This document shows positions 54,512-63,307 of a stretch of 64,000 nt of DNA, one piece after another. Positions within the stretch are counted from its first letter, which is position 1. Each line of letters begins with the position of its first letter. The position numbers and the translations under genes were made by a program. The DNA comes from Sinorhizobium terangae (GTDB lineage Bacteria > Pseudomonadota > Alphaproteobacteria > Rhizobiales > Rhizobiaceae). Location of the stretch: NCBI RefSeq assembly GCF_009601505.1, contig NZ_WITC01000036.1, positions 280,127 to 344,126 on the forward strand, read 5' to 3'. A model generated the notes under the pieces. It saw only the letters and a list, made by a program, of their open reading frames with translations, did no database searches and had not been told where the DNA came from.

Positions 54512-56137
54512 GTGTCGGCGGTGAAATGGCTCAAAGGTATCGGCTTGGCGCTTCTTCCCTTCCAGCTGCATGACTACCCGGCGGCGCTGACCCTGTTTTG
54601 CTATCTCCTGTCCTGTGCCGTGATTTTCTTCACGGATCGTTTCGCCCTGCCGGCGCGCGAGCGCCGGAGGAACAGGCCTCCCTACGGACGCAATCAGGAC
54701 ATCATCGACGCTATCGCGCGCCTTCCGGTCATAGCGCTCGTCTTTGCCGGTTTTTTCGCGATTTCCTGGCGGCCCCTCTATGCCGCCGCCGGCGTCATGA
54801 GCTTCTTCATCATCTTCACCGGCATTTCCCGCGCGAAGTTCAAGTTCATCCGCGAGCCGCTGGTATTCTCGGATATTGCCCTCGTCGCGGACGTCTTCAA
54901 ATACAAGACGATCTTCTACGCGACTAAGCTCAATATCCTGTTTTGGATCGTCGCCTTTTGTTACGTGTTCGGCGTCTCCGCACTCTACATGTATTTCGAG
55001 CCGAACATCTTGCCCGCAAGAGGCAAGTTGTTCTGGATTCTCTTGATGGTCGTCGTTGCCAGCGCGCCCTGGGGCCTTTTGTTCTACGGGCCGGTGAACC
55101 GGCCGACAGCGGCCCTCGTGCAAGGGCTCGTCAAGGCCGTCAAAGTCAAGATGAATACGGTGCGCTTCGGGACGTTTGCCTCCGTCGTCTTCCATTTCAT
55201 CATATGGCTGGGCGTGAAACGCGAAAAAATCGTCGCCGAACTCTCCGAACGGCTTCGCGCCGCAGTGCTCGATCTTATCGGGCACGAAGAAGCCCCGCTG
55301 ATCGTCGTCTGGCAATCGGAATCCTTCATCGACATGCGCCATTTCGGCGTCAAGACAATCAAGCTGCCGACAATCGACCGGTTGCGCAAGCAGGCGATAC
55401 AGTGGGGCCGCCTCAGCAACGTATTCGAGGGCGGCTATACCTTGCGCACCGAATTCGCCGTACTGAGCGGGCTTGTGCCGGACGATATTCATGTCGATGC
55501 GAGCTATCCCTATCTGCGCGCCTCCCACTATGCCGACGTCGTCTGGCCGGGGAAATTGAAGCGCGCCGGCTGGCATACACACTTCATCCACCCCTATGAC
55601 CGCACCTTCTTTCTCCGGCACAAGGCGATGCCGCAGCTTGGCTTCGAAAAGCTCACCATGCTGGACGCCTTCGACCACAAGCCCGAGCGCGACGGGCTCT
55701 ATGTCTCCGACGCGACGCTGACGGAACGAGTGATCGCGGAAGCGGAGAAGCTGCCGGAAGATGAAAGCGGCTTCTTCTTCGTCGCGTCCATGGCCAATCA
55801 CGGCCCGTGGGAGCCCGGTCGCGTGGGCACACTCACAAATCCAGTCGATATCTATTTGGCAATCTTGCAGCAGTCGGATGCCGCCCTGAAGCAGTTGGTC
55901 AACAGTCTCAACAAGCTCGAGCGCCCCGTCTGGCTCGTCTTCTACGGCGACCACGCACCTCTCCTGAAATCCTTCGCCGACCCGTTCCCGGATCCCCGCA
56001 CGGATTATTTTATCGTGCCGCTCGCCAAGGCCCGCCCCGCCCAATCGGGTGCGAAAGCACCGAAGGACGAGCACCCGTGGAACCTGATACGGTCGCTGCT
56101 CAGACATGCGAACCTGCAAAAGGATGCGCTGCAATAG
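54512..56137 (+). CDS. rkpI: Membrane sulfatase-fold protein for capsule production
   Basis: 541 aa from a GTG start at 54512 (another GTG is at 54521). About five transmembrane segments in the first 240 residues are followed by a sulfatase/LTA-synthase-like domain: PLIVVWQSESFIDMRHFG, the GGYTLRTEFAVLSGL region that supplies the nucleophile Thr, MANHGPWEPG, and LVFYGDHAPLLKS. Such proteins transfer phosphoglycerol or phosphoethanolamine groups outside the membrane. RkpI is required for KPS in S. meliloti; its reaction is not known to me. Confidence 0.88.
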   Translation: MSAVKWLKGIGLALLPFQLHDYPAALTLFCYLLSCAVIFFTDRFALPARERRRNRPPYGRNQDIIDAIARLPVIALVFAGFFAISWRPLYAAAGVMSFFIIFTGISRAKFKFIREPLVFSDIALVADVFKYKTIFYATKLNILFWIVAFCYVFGVSALYMYFEPNILPARGKLFWILLMVVVASAPWGLLFYGPVNRPTAALVQGLVKAVKVKMNTVRFGTFASVVFHFIIWLGVKREKIVAELSERLRAAVLDLIGHEEAPLIVVWQSESFIDMRHFGVKTIKLPTIDRLRKQAIQWGRLSNVFEGGYTLRTEFAVLSGLVPDDIHVDASYPYLRASHYADVVWPGKLKRAGWHTHFIHPYDRTFFLRHKAMPQLGFEKLTMLDAFDHKPERDGLYVSDATLTERVIAEAEKLPEDESGFFFVASMANHGPWEPGRVGTLTNPVDIYLAILQQSDAALKQLVNSLNKLERPVWLVFYGDHAPLLKSFADPFPDPRTDYFIVPLAKARPAQSGAKAPKDEHPWNLIRSLLRHANLQKDALQ

Positions 56138-56152
56138 CGGCGGCGACTGACA

Positions 56153-57469
56153 ATGACAGGGGACACGACGATCAATCGCTCGACACTACGGACATTCCTG
56201 TTTCTGCAGGGGCCCTCGTCGTCGATCTTCGCCAAGATCGCAAACCGGCTCGAGGCATTGGGCCACACATGCCTTCGCATCAATCTCAATGTCGGCGACC
56301 AGATCTTCTGGCGACGCCGAGGCGCTTTCAACTATCGCGGCTCCATGTCGGGGTGGCCGGCCTTTGTTGAGGCCTTTATCCGTCGTCACGCCGTGAGCGA
56401 CCTGGTTCTGCTCGGCGAAGAGCGCCCCTATCACCAAGCCGCGATCGCCGCTGCCCGCCGGACAGGTGCCGCCGTCTTCATCGTGGAGATGGGCTATTTG
56501 CGCCCGGACTGGCTGACGCTGGAGCGTGGCGGCATGTCGTCCAACTCGCATTTTCCGGCTGAACCGGACCAGATCCTCAGCGCGGCAGCCGGCCTGCCGG
56601 AACCGGACTGGCGGCGGCGTTACGAGCAGTCCTTCCTCGCCGAAGCAAGCTGCGATCTGCTCTACAATCTTCCGAACGTCTTCCTTTGGTTTCTTTTTCC
56701 GGGCTATCGCCGGCACGGGATCTTTCATCCCTTGGCGGAATATGGCGGGTGGCTCTTGCGCCTCGCCACGCAGAGGCGGCAACAACGCGCAGCCGATGCC
56801 CTCATCCGCTCGCTGGCCTCGGCGGGAAGCGATTATTTCGTCTATCCACTGCAGCTGGAGACCGACTACCAACTGCGCGCGCACTCGCCGTTCAACAGCC
56901 AGAAGGAAGCGATCCGCGCGATCCTCGCCTCCTTTGCGTACCACGCCCCCGCGGGCAGCAAGCTTGCGATCAAGACCCACCCTCTCGACAATGGCCTCAT
57001 CCGCTGGCGCAAGATCGTTGCTGAAGCGGCGGGCAAGACCGGAATCGCAGACCGGGTCGCCTTTCTCGACGGCGGCAATCTGGACGCTTTGGTGCAGGGG
57101 AGCGCAGGCGTCGTCACGGTCAACTCGACGGCCGGCCTGCATGCATTGAAACAGGGTAAGCCTGTAAAGGTGCTCGGCAGTGCCGTATTCGATATTGCGG
57201 GGCTTACCGACCAGCAGCCGTTGGATACATTCTGGCAGGCGCCTCAGAGGCCGGATGCCGCCTTGAGTGCCGCCTTGTTCAGATTGATGGCCGCGGCGAT
57301 CCAGGTCCGTGGCAATTTCTATTCAAGCGCGGGCACGAGCGCCGGTGCAAACGCTATCGCTGAGCGTTTGCACCAGGGTACGGTCAACGAGCCTGGGGCT
57401 TTCGTAGACCCTCCGCCCCGGCGAAAGCCGGCGAAAAGTGCGCCGTCCGCCGCCTTTGGCATTCGTTAG
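56153..57469 (+). CDS. rkpJ: Capsule polysaccharide protein of the KpsS type
   Basis: A 438-aa protein, close behind rkpI (15 bp). It shows TFLFLQGPSSSIFAKIANRL, RINLNVGDQIFW, YFVYPLQLETDYQLRAHSPF, and KTHPLDNG with NSTAGLHAL, the signature of KpsS/KpsC-type capsule proteins. In E. coli group 2 capsules these act as Kdo transferases that build the lipid-linked Kdo primer. Last gene of the operon; it converges with kpsF. Confidence 0.9.
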   Translation: MTGDTTINRSTLRTFLFLQGPSSSIFAKIANRLEALGHTCLRINLNVGDQIFWRRRGAFNYRGSMSGWPAFVEAFIRRHAVSDLVLLGEERPYHQAAIAAARRTGAAVFIVEMGYLRPDWLTLERGGMSSNSHFPAEPDQILSAAAGLPEPDWRRRYEQSFLAEASCDLLYNLPNVFLWFLFPGYRRHGIFHPLAEYGGWLLRLATQRRQQRAADALIRSLASAGSDYFVYPLQLETDYQLRAHSPFNSQKEAIRAILASFAYHAPAGSKLAIKTHPLDNGLIRWRKIVAEAAGKTGIADRVAFLDGGNLDALVQGSAGVVTVNSTAGLHALKQGKPVKVLGSAVFDIAGLTDQQPLDTFWQAPQRPDAALSAALFRLMAAAIQVRGNFYSSAGTSAGANAIAERLHQGTVNEPGAFVDPPPRRKPAKSAPSAAFGIR

Positions 57470-57487
57470 ATCGCGATCGAAGATCCA

Positions 57488-58498
57488 TCAGGCCACGCCG
57501 GCGCGCAAGAGATCGTGGATGTGCAGGATGCCGGCCGGGAGCCCGGCTTCGTCGACCAGAAAAAGGACGGTCACCTTGTGCTCCTGCATGAACTCCATGG
57601 CGGCGCTGGCAAGCACGTCGCCTTTGATGACCCTCGGATTGCGCGACATCACGTCCTCGACCCGCTGAGCCAGCAGATCGCCCGCCATATGGCGGCGCAG
57701 GTCGCCGTCGGTAATTACGCCGATCAGCGAGCCTCCTTCGTCGACAATACCGACGACGCCAAATCCCTTCGACGACATCTCGATGACGGCTTCGCTCATC
57801 GGGCGGCCGACGACGAGCAGCGGCACCTGTTCCGCCACATGCGCCAGTTCATGCACCAGGCGCAGCTGTGCGCCGAGCTTACCGCCGGGGTGGAATGTCT
57901 TGAAGTCTTCAGCCGAGAAACCGCGACGCTCCAGAAGCGCGATCGCCAAAGCATCTCCGACCGCAAGCTGCAGCATCGCCGAGGTCGTAGGGGCGAGCCC
58001 GTGCGGGCAGGCTTCCGGCACCTTCGGCAGCACCAGGGCAACATCGGAGTTGCGAGCAAGGATGCTGTCGCGATTGGCGCAGATCGAGACAACCGACACC
58101 TTGAAGCGCTTGGCATAGGTGAGCATGTTGCCAAGCTCGGCCGTCTCTCCCGACCAGGAAAGCAGAATCAGTACGTCCTGCGACGTGACCATACCAAGGT
58201 CGCCATGGCTCGCCTCGGTCGGGTGGACGAAATAGGCGGACGTGCCGGTGGATGCCATGGTCGCTGCGATCTTGCGGCCGATGTGCCCACTCTTGCCGAC
58301 GCCCGACACGACGACCCGGCCCTCGCTGTCGCCGATCAATTCGACCGCGTCCACAAGGCTGCGCGCAAAGACTTCATCCGTCGTCAGGTGATCGGCAAGA
58401 GCCTTGATCCCATTGGTTGCAGTCGTCAGCGTCCTGCCGATCGAATCCAGTATCGCGGAACGGGATTGCCCATCCGCCTTTACTTCTCTCAAGCCCAT
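57488..58498 (-). CDS. kpsF: Arabinose-5-phosphate isomerase (SIS + CBS)
   Basis: A 336-aa protein with an N-terminal SIS domain (VVSGVGKSGHIGRKIAATMA, ILLSWSGETAEL, HPGGKLG at its end) and two CBS domains after about residue 210 (GVITDGDLRRHMA, VTVLFLVDEAGLPAGI). It interconverts ribulose-5-P and arabinose-5-P, the first step to CMP-Kdo, which the KpsS-like RkpJ needs. It is opposite in strand to rkpJ with a short gap. A general KdsD role is also possible. Confidence 0.92.
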   Translation of the reverse strand: MGLREVKADGQSRSAILDSIGRTLTTATNGIKALADHLTTDEVFARSLVDAVELIGDSEGRVVVSGVGKSGHIGRKIAATMASTGTSAYFVHPTEASHGDLGMVTSQDVLILLSWSGETAELGNMLTYAKRFKVSVVSICANRDSILARNSDVALVLPKVPEACPHGLAPTTSAMLQLAVGDALAIALLERRGFSAEDFKTFHPGGKLGAQLRLVHELAHVAEQVPLLVVGRPMSEAVIEMSSKGFGVVGIVDEGGSLIGVITDGDLRRHMAGDLLAQRVEDVMSRNPRVIKGDVLASAAMEFMQEHKVTVLFLVDEAGLPAGILHIHDLLRAGVA

Positions 58499-58645
58499 CG
58501 TTGACCCTGGTCCCCCGCGACGAATTTGTCCGTAAGCCCGCTATTTCATCGAGAATTGGAGCATATAGAAGGCAGATAAGCGCTTTTTCTTGGCAAACCA
58601 AGTCTATTTGCGACTGTTTGCACTGAAACTGATTGTGTTTGGCCG

Positions 58646-59101
58646 TCAGCCCGCGCGTTTTTCTTCGATAACCTCGAGCGGCAGTTCACCATCGCCCGCA
58701 AATTCCGCGAGCGTCATCGAATCGAGGATGGCGGCGATCGCGTCACGAACCGTCGTCATCGATATCCGTACACGACAGGTCTCGGGGTCGCTGCAATCTT
58801 CGCAGACCTCATAGGCCGTGCGGCTGGCGCAACGGATCGGTGCCAGGGGACCGTCAAGTGTCCGGATGACGTGGCCGATGCGAATCTCCGATGCCGGACG
58901 GGAAAGCGAATAGCCGCCACCCGGTCCTTTCTTGGAACGGAGCATGCCGGCGTTGCGCAATTCGAGCAGAATCGTGTCGAGGAATTTCTTCGGTATGTTG
59001 TTGCGCTGAGCGATTTCATTGATGAACGCCGTCTCGCCAGGTTCGAGGCGCGCCAGATCGACGAGGGCCTTGAGGCCGTATTTTCCCTTCTTCGTCAGCA
59101 T
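58646..59101 (-). CDS. Rrf2-family Fe-S type transcriptional regulator
   Basis: 151 aa from the ATG at 59101 (GGAGGAG 11 bp upstream). The N-terminal winged helix (MLTKKGKYGLKALVDLARLE, NIPKKFLDTILLELRNAGML, SKKGPGGGYSL) is typical of Rrf2. The Cys residues C91, C100, C103 and C109 are spaced to hold an Fe-S cluster. It is not the rhizobial iron regulator RirA as I know that sequence; cysteine or redox control is an alternative. Divergent from nothing nearby. Confidence 0.88.
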   Translation of the reverse strand: MLTKKGKYGLKALVDLARLEPGETAFINEIAQRNNIPKKFLDTILLELRNAGMLRSKKGPGGGYSLSRPASEIRIGHVIRTLDGPLAPIRCASRTAYEVCEDCSDPETCRVRISMTTVRDAIAAILDSMTLAEFAGDGELPLEVIEEKRAG

Positions 59102-59270
59102 TCCCAGAAATTCTCCTCCCGGTTCCCTGAAACGCCGGGACCGTTGGCAACAACACACTCCTGTTTTGGCATAGCACAAGAAGCGCGTCGCCAATACACA
59201 ATTTTGGTCGACAATTCGGGAGGATGAACTTCAAGTTTGATTGGATTTATTGCCTCATTGCGGCGGAGGC

Positions 59271-59372
59271 TGCAGCGCCGCGTGTCTCATCGGACGCGCA
59301 AGGGACGCTGTAGCACTTTGAGTTGCTGAATGTTTTCATCCTTAAATCGAGTACGATTTAAGGAACATGCAG
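59271..59372 (+). repeat. RIME1-like mosaic element, complete copy
   Basis: Both palindromes are present (GCGTGTCTCATCGGACGCG; TTAAATCGAGTACGATTTAA) with linker GGACGCTGTAGCAC, ending CATGCAG. It ends 5 bp from the stop of the next minus-strand gene. Confidence 0.85.
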
Positions 59373-59376
59373 TCGA

Positions 59377-59586
59377 TCACGCCGCCGCAATGCCAACCTG
59401 ATGGTTTCTGGCACCCTGGCCGGCGAGCAGGCGGCCGATCGCCGCTCGCGCTTCATCGGCCGAGCGGAAACGCTGCGCGTCCAAGTCCCAGACATGATAC
59501 TTCACGGCCAAGAACTTCAGCCGGTCCTCGTCAGGGACAACAACGCCGACGGCTTCGCCGCCATATTCGATAACTTGCTTGCTCAT
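59377..59586 (-). CDS. Small conserved-looking hypothetical protein
   Basis: 69 aa from the ATG at 59586 with GGAGGAG about 11 bp upstream. MSKQVIEYGGEAVGVVVPDE... then DRLKFLAVKYHVWDLDAQRF and a short helix; an alpha/beta small protein. Similar short proteins occur in rhizobia near mosaic elements. Function unknown. Confidence 0.65.
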   Translation of the reverse strand: MSKQVIEYGGEAVGVVVPDEDRLKFLAVKYHVWDLDAQRFRSADEARAAIGRLLAGQGARNHQVGIAAA

Positions 59587-60038
59587 GTAATAACGCTCCT
59601 CCACGCCTCGCGGCGCGGGTCATTCGATTCTCGGCAAAGATGAAATTTGGGAAGTTCAGACGGTCACATTCGGCGAAGTGCGCGAAGGTAACGTTTCACT
59701 GTTGCACGACAATAGGAACGCGAGCCGCAGAAAGCGGCGGTCGAGACGATTCCGGACATGTCACTCTCCTTTGGCTGGGGCCCGGCGCATCGCGCCGAGT
59801 CGGTTCATGAACAATGTGAGGCGGACTCCGCCCGCGTCACGGTTTCAAACTAGAATAATCTACCAAATTAGTCAATTTCAAAAACCGAGAGGAGAAAAAT
59901 AATTCTCTACGCTCCCGCTTTGAATCATCATGGCGACAATTCTATTTCAGTCGTCCCCGCTGAGGACTCTGACGCTATCTAGGTAGCGACGAATCGATCT
60001 GCAAGGGACGATTGGTATAAAGACAGCACTTTCGGACG
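59587..60038. other. Intergenic region, no supported gene
   Basis: About 450 bp. A 31-codon frame at 59758-59853 lacks a ribosome binding site. The segment 59850-59960 is AT-rich and might hold a promoter, but no boxes are clear. Confidence 0.4.
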
Positions 60039-60069
60039 AAAAAGGGGCAGCCGCGGCCGCCCCTTTTGC
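60039..60069 (-). terminator. Terminator after secDF
   Basis: On the minus strand GGGGCGGCCGCGGCTGCCCC is followed by TTTTT: a strong GC stem then T-run, 21 bp past the secDF stop. Confidence 0.8.
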
Positions 60070-60089
60070 TTTTGTCATTTGTGATCGGA

Positions 60090-62624
60090 TCAGGCCGTCG
60101 GCGTTCCCGGCTGTTGCGCCGCGGAGCGGCCCGCCTCGCGATCTTTCCACCAGCGGCTCAGGAACAGCAGTATCGGACCACCGATGTAGATCGAGGAGGT
60201 CGTGGCGACGAAAACGCCGAAGATCATCGGCCAAGCGAAGCTGCGCACCGTTTCGCCACCCCAGATCGCCATCGGCACCAGCGAAAGGGCCGTTGCCATC
60301 GACGTGAAGATGCATCGTGCAATCACCTGGTTGATGCTCATGTCGATGAGATCGGAGAAGGGCATCGACTTGTACTTGCGCAGGTTTTCACGCATGCGGT
60401 CGTAGACAACCACCTTGTCGTTCACCGAATAGCCGATCATCGTCAGCAGCGCGGCAATCGCCGTCAGGTTGAAATCCACGCCGGTCAGGGCAAAGAAGCC
60501 CACCGTCTTGGTGATGTCGAGCAAGAGCACCGCGATCGCGCCGACGGCAAAGTGCCATTCGAAGCGGAACCAGATGTAGAGCAGGATCGCCACCATCGCG
60601 AGGCCGACGGCGAGGAAGCCGGAGCGCTGCAGCTCGCCGCTGACGGTCGGGCCGACGACTTCGGTCCGCTCCAGGGCCGCCCCCGGAACGGCGGTCGTCA
60701 CGGCATCCTTGATGCGGTTCAGCGCAGCGGTCTGCTCCTGTTCGCCGCCCGGCTGGCGCTGGACGCGGATCAGCACCGATTGACCGTTGCCGAAGTCCTG
60801 CAACGCCACCTCGCCGAGATTGAGCGCTTCGAGCCCGTGACGCAGCGTGGCCAGATCGATCTTGTCCTTCGAGACCGCTTCTACCTGGATACCACCGACG
60901 AAATCGATGCCGTAGTTCAGGCCCGGCGTGAAGAACAGGACGACCGAGCTGATCGACAGGAAGGCGGAGAAGCCGATCGCCTGGAAGCGGCGCTTCATGA
61001 AGGAGATGGTCGGCAGGTGCGGAACCCCGCCGAAGAGCGACGGGATCTCCAGCTTCTTCATCTTGCGACGGATGACGACCTCGCGCATCAGCAGACGTAC
61101 CACGGTGACCGAAGTGAACATCGAGATGACGATGCCGAGCATCATGGTGACCGCAAAGCCGCGGACCGGACCGCTGCCGAGCCAGAACAGAAGCACCGTG
61201 CCGGAGAGCGTGGTGACGTTCGAGTCAAGGATCGTGGCATAGGCCTTGTTGAAGCCGACATCCAGCGCCTTCATCGCACCGGCGCCCCCTTCCGTCTCTT
61301 CCCGGATGCGCGCGTTGATAAGGATGTTGGCGTCGACGGCCATGCCGATGCCGAGGATGATGCCCGCGATGCCGGGCAAGGTGAGCGTCGAACCGATCAG
61401 GCCGAGAACACCGATCGTCATGATCGTGTGCAGCACCAGGCCGACATTGGCGATCATGCCCCAGGCGCCGTAGAGCACGACCATGAGCGTCACGACGAGA
61501 CCGAAGCCGGCAAGGCCGGTGTAGAGGCCCATGCGGATCGAATCGCTACCGAGGTTCGGGCCGACCGATCGCTCTTCGATGATCGTCAGCGGCGCCGGCA
61601 GAGCGCCAGAGCGCAGCAGCGCCGAAAGAACCGTCGCCGACTCGGCGGTGAAGTTGCCGCTGATCTGACCGCGGCCGCCGAGAATCGGCTCGTTGATGAC
61701 CGGGGCCGTCAGCACCTTGCCGTCGAGGACGATCGCAAAAGGCCGCCCGACGTTTTCGCGGGTGATCTCGGCGAACTGACGGGCGCCGAGCGAGTCGAAG
61801 CTGAAATCGACCACCGGCTGGTTGGTGCGCTGGTCGAAGCCGACCTTGGCATCGTCAAGGCGCTCCCCGGAGATGGCGACGCGGCTTTCGACCGGATATT
61901 TGTTGTTGTCATTGGCGCCGGGAAGGATGTCGACGCCGCGTGGCGGCGGCTGCGTGACATCCACGGCCTGGTCGAGCATGTGGAAGCTCATCTGCGCCGT
62001 GGAGCCGAGGAGTTCGCGCAGACGGGTCGGATCCTGCAGTCCGGGCAACTGCACGAGGATGCGGTTCGAACCGATGCGCTGGATCAGCGGTTCGGCAACG
62101 CCGACCTGGTCGACGCGGTTGCGGATGATCTCCAGGCTCTGCTCGACCGCCTTGGTCATGCGGTCGGCAAGCCCCGCCTCGGTGATCGCAAGCGTCACCA
62201 CGTCGGCGTTTGTCGTCACCTCGACCTCAGGAGTCGCGCCACCGAAGCCGATCGTGCTGACGGGGGTCGCCAGTTCCTGCAGCTTCGGCAGCACCTTTTC
62301 CCGATCGGCCGCGTCCGCGATGCTGACCGTCACGGCGTTGCCGCTGATGCGCGCCGACGAGGCGGAAACGCGTTCGCCGCGAAGAACCCGGCGGGTATCA
62401 TCAAGAAGCGTATTGAGCCGCGCCTTCTGCAGGCCGGCCCCGTCGACCTCGAGAACGAGGTGCGAGCCACCCCTCAAATCAAGGCCGAGAGTCACCGGCT
62501 TGAAGGGCAGGATCGATGTGAATTGCTCTCTCATGGCCTGCGGCAGAACGCTCGGCACCGCCGCGAGGCATCCGAATATTATGATCGCGACATAGGCGAG
62601 GACCGCCCATCTGGATGTACGCAT
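60090..62624 (-). CDS. secDF: Fused protein translocase subunits SecD-SecF
   Basis: About 844 aa from the ATG at 62624 (the frame opens at 62687). It is one polypeptide with both RND-type halves and 12 membrane segments: SecD part with LGLDLRGGSHLVLEVDGAGL and the D4-6 motif region GIAGIILGIGMAVDANILIN; SecF part with LNYGIDFVGGIQVE and GYSVNDKVVVYDRMRENLRK. It uses the proton gradient to help pull exported proteins across the inner membrane. Fused SecDF is usual in rhizobia. A small exported-protein gene lies upstream. Confidence 0.96.
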   Translation of the reverse strand: MRTSRWAVLAYVAIIIFGCLAAVPSVLPQAMREQFTSILPFKPVTLGLDLRGGSHLVLEVDGAGLQKARLNTLLDDTRRVLRGERVSASSARISGNAVTVSIADAADREKVLPKLQELATPVSTIGFGGATPEVEVTTNADVVTLAITEAGLADRMTKAVEQSLEIIRNRVDQVGVAEPLIQRIGSNRILVQLPGLQDPTRLRELLGSTAQMSFHMLDQAVDVTQPPPRGVDILPGANDNNKYPVESRVAISGERLDDAKVGFDQRTNQPVVDFSFDSLGARQFAEITRENVGRPFAIVLDGKVLTAPVINEPILGGRGQISGNFTAESATVLSALLRSGALPAPLTIIEERSVGPNLGSDSIRMGLYTGLAGFGLVVTLMVVLYGAWGMIANVGLVLHTIMTIGVLGLIGSTLTLPGIAGIILGIGMAVDANILINARIREETEGGAGAMKALDVGFNKAYATILDSNVTTLSGTVLLFWLGSGPVRGFAVTMMLGIVISMFTSVTVVRLLMREVVIRRKMKKLEIPSLFGGVPHLPTISFMKRRFQAIGFSAFLSISSVVLFFTPGLNYGIDFVGGIQVEAVSKDKIDLATLRHGLEALNLGEVALQDFGNGQSVLIRVQRQPGGEQEQTAALNRIKDAVTTAVPGAALERTEVVGPTVSGELQRSGFLAVGLAMVAILLYIWFRFEWHFAVGAIAVLLLDITKTVGFFALTGVDFNLTAIAALLTMIGYSVNDKVVVYDRMRENLRKYKSMPFSDLIDMSINQVIARCIFTSMATALSLVPMAIWGGETVRSFAWPMIFGVFVATTSSIYIGGPILLFLSRWWKDREAGRSAAQQPGTPTA

Positions 62625-62738
62625 GTGGAAATTCCATGAATGCCAGAACGCGCTCAACCAGCGGCGTCCGGGCCAGGTTTTCATCAAAACTCAAGCGAAG
62701 CTGGAGATTGCCGGCTCCGCCAGACACTGAAGGATACT

Positions 62739-63149
62739 TTATGCCTGCGGTGGAGCGCGAATGCGTTCGCCGAAAAGCGCCACTCCTGCCGTGACGTCCG
62801 CCCGCGCAGACGACGACGGTCGAGCGCTTTCGAGGGCAGGCAAGCTGGCGAGGGCAAGGGGAAGAACCGGCGGGAGATCGCCTCCGGCCGTCGATTTTCC
62901 ATCCGCCCGCTCGCCGACGAAACGGAGATCGGGCAAGGTAACGGCCCTGGAGCCCTGCCGCACTGTCGGGCGGTCGGAAGAACCGGTGTCCGGCCCAGCG
63001 ACGTTGCCGGTCGACGCGCCTGCGGCGCGGCTGGAAACACTCTGCCCGACGGCAATGACCTGCATGGCAAAGGAGGCACAGAACAACCACAGCACGGCGA
63101 AGAGCCGGCTGGCCTGCATGCTCTTGCTGCCACCACCCAACAGGTCCAT
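62739..63149 (-). CDS. Exported hypothetical protein
   Basis: About 136 aa from the ATG at 63149 (a GTG at 63158 is also in frame; AAAAGGGA is upstream). It has a signal-like segment RLFAVLWLFCASFAMQVIAV near the N-terminus followed by a Ser/Ala/Pro-rich region of low complexity. It lies 115 bp upstream of secDF on the same strand. No family recognised. Confidence 0.55.
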   Translation of the reverse strand: MDLLGGGSKSMQASRLFAVLWLFCASFAMQVIAVGQSVSSRAAGASTGNVAGPDTGSSDRPTVRQGSRAVTLPDLRFVGERADGKSTAGGDLPPVLPLALASLPALESARPSSSARADVTAGVALFGERIRAPPQA

Positions 63150-63307
63150 CGAGGACACTATCCCTTTTTCTCGACCGGGACACCGGCGAGACGAAATTCA
63201 GCCCGACTGCTTCAGCCTAGCGAAAGAACATGGCCGGATTCGAGCGTGCGCGCCCTTAACACCATTCCGGGGCGGAAAAGTCAAATCCGGCTCGGTTCGT
63301 CGCCTTG

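Noticed and set aside
58646-59101. RirA iron regulator
   Set aside because: The start and overall sequence differ from rhizobial RirA as I know it; only the general Rrf2 family is supported.
59758-59853. 31-aa open frame
   Set aside because: No ribosome binding site and no signal, membrane or domain features; kept only as part of the intergenic note.
60066-62639. Long open frame antisense to secDF
   Set aside because: secDF motifs are clear on the minus strand; the plus-strand product is a low-complexity charged shadow.
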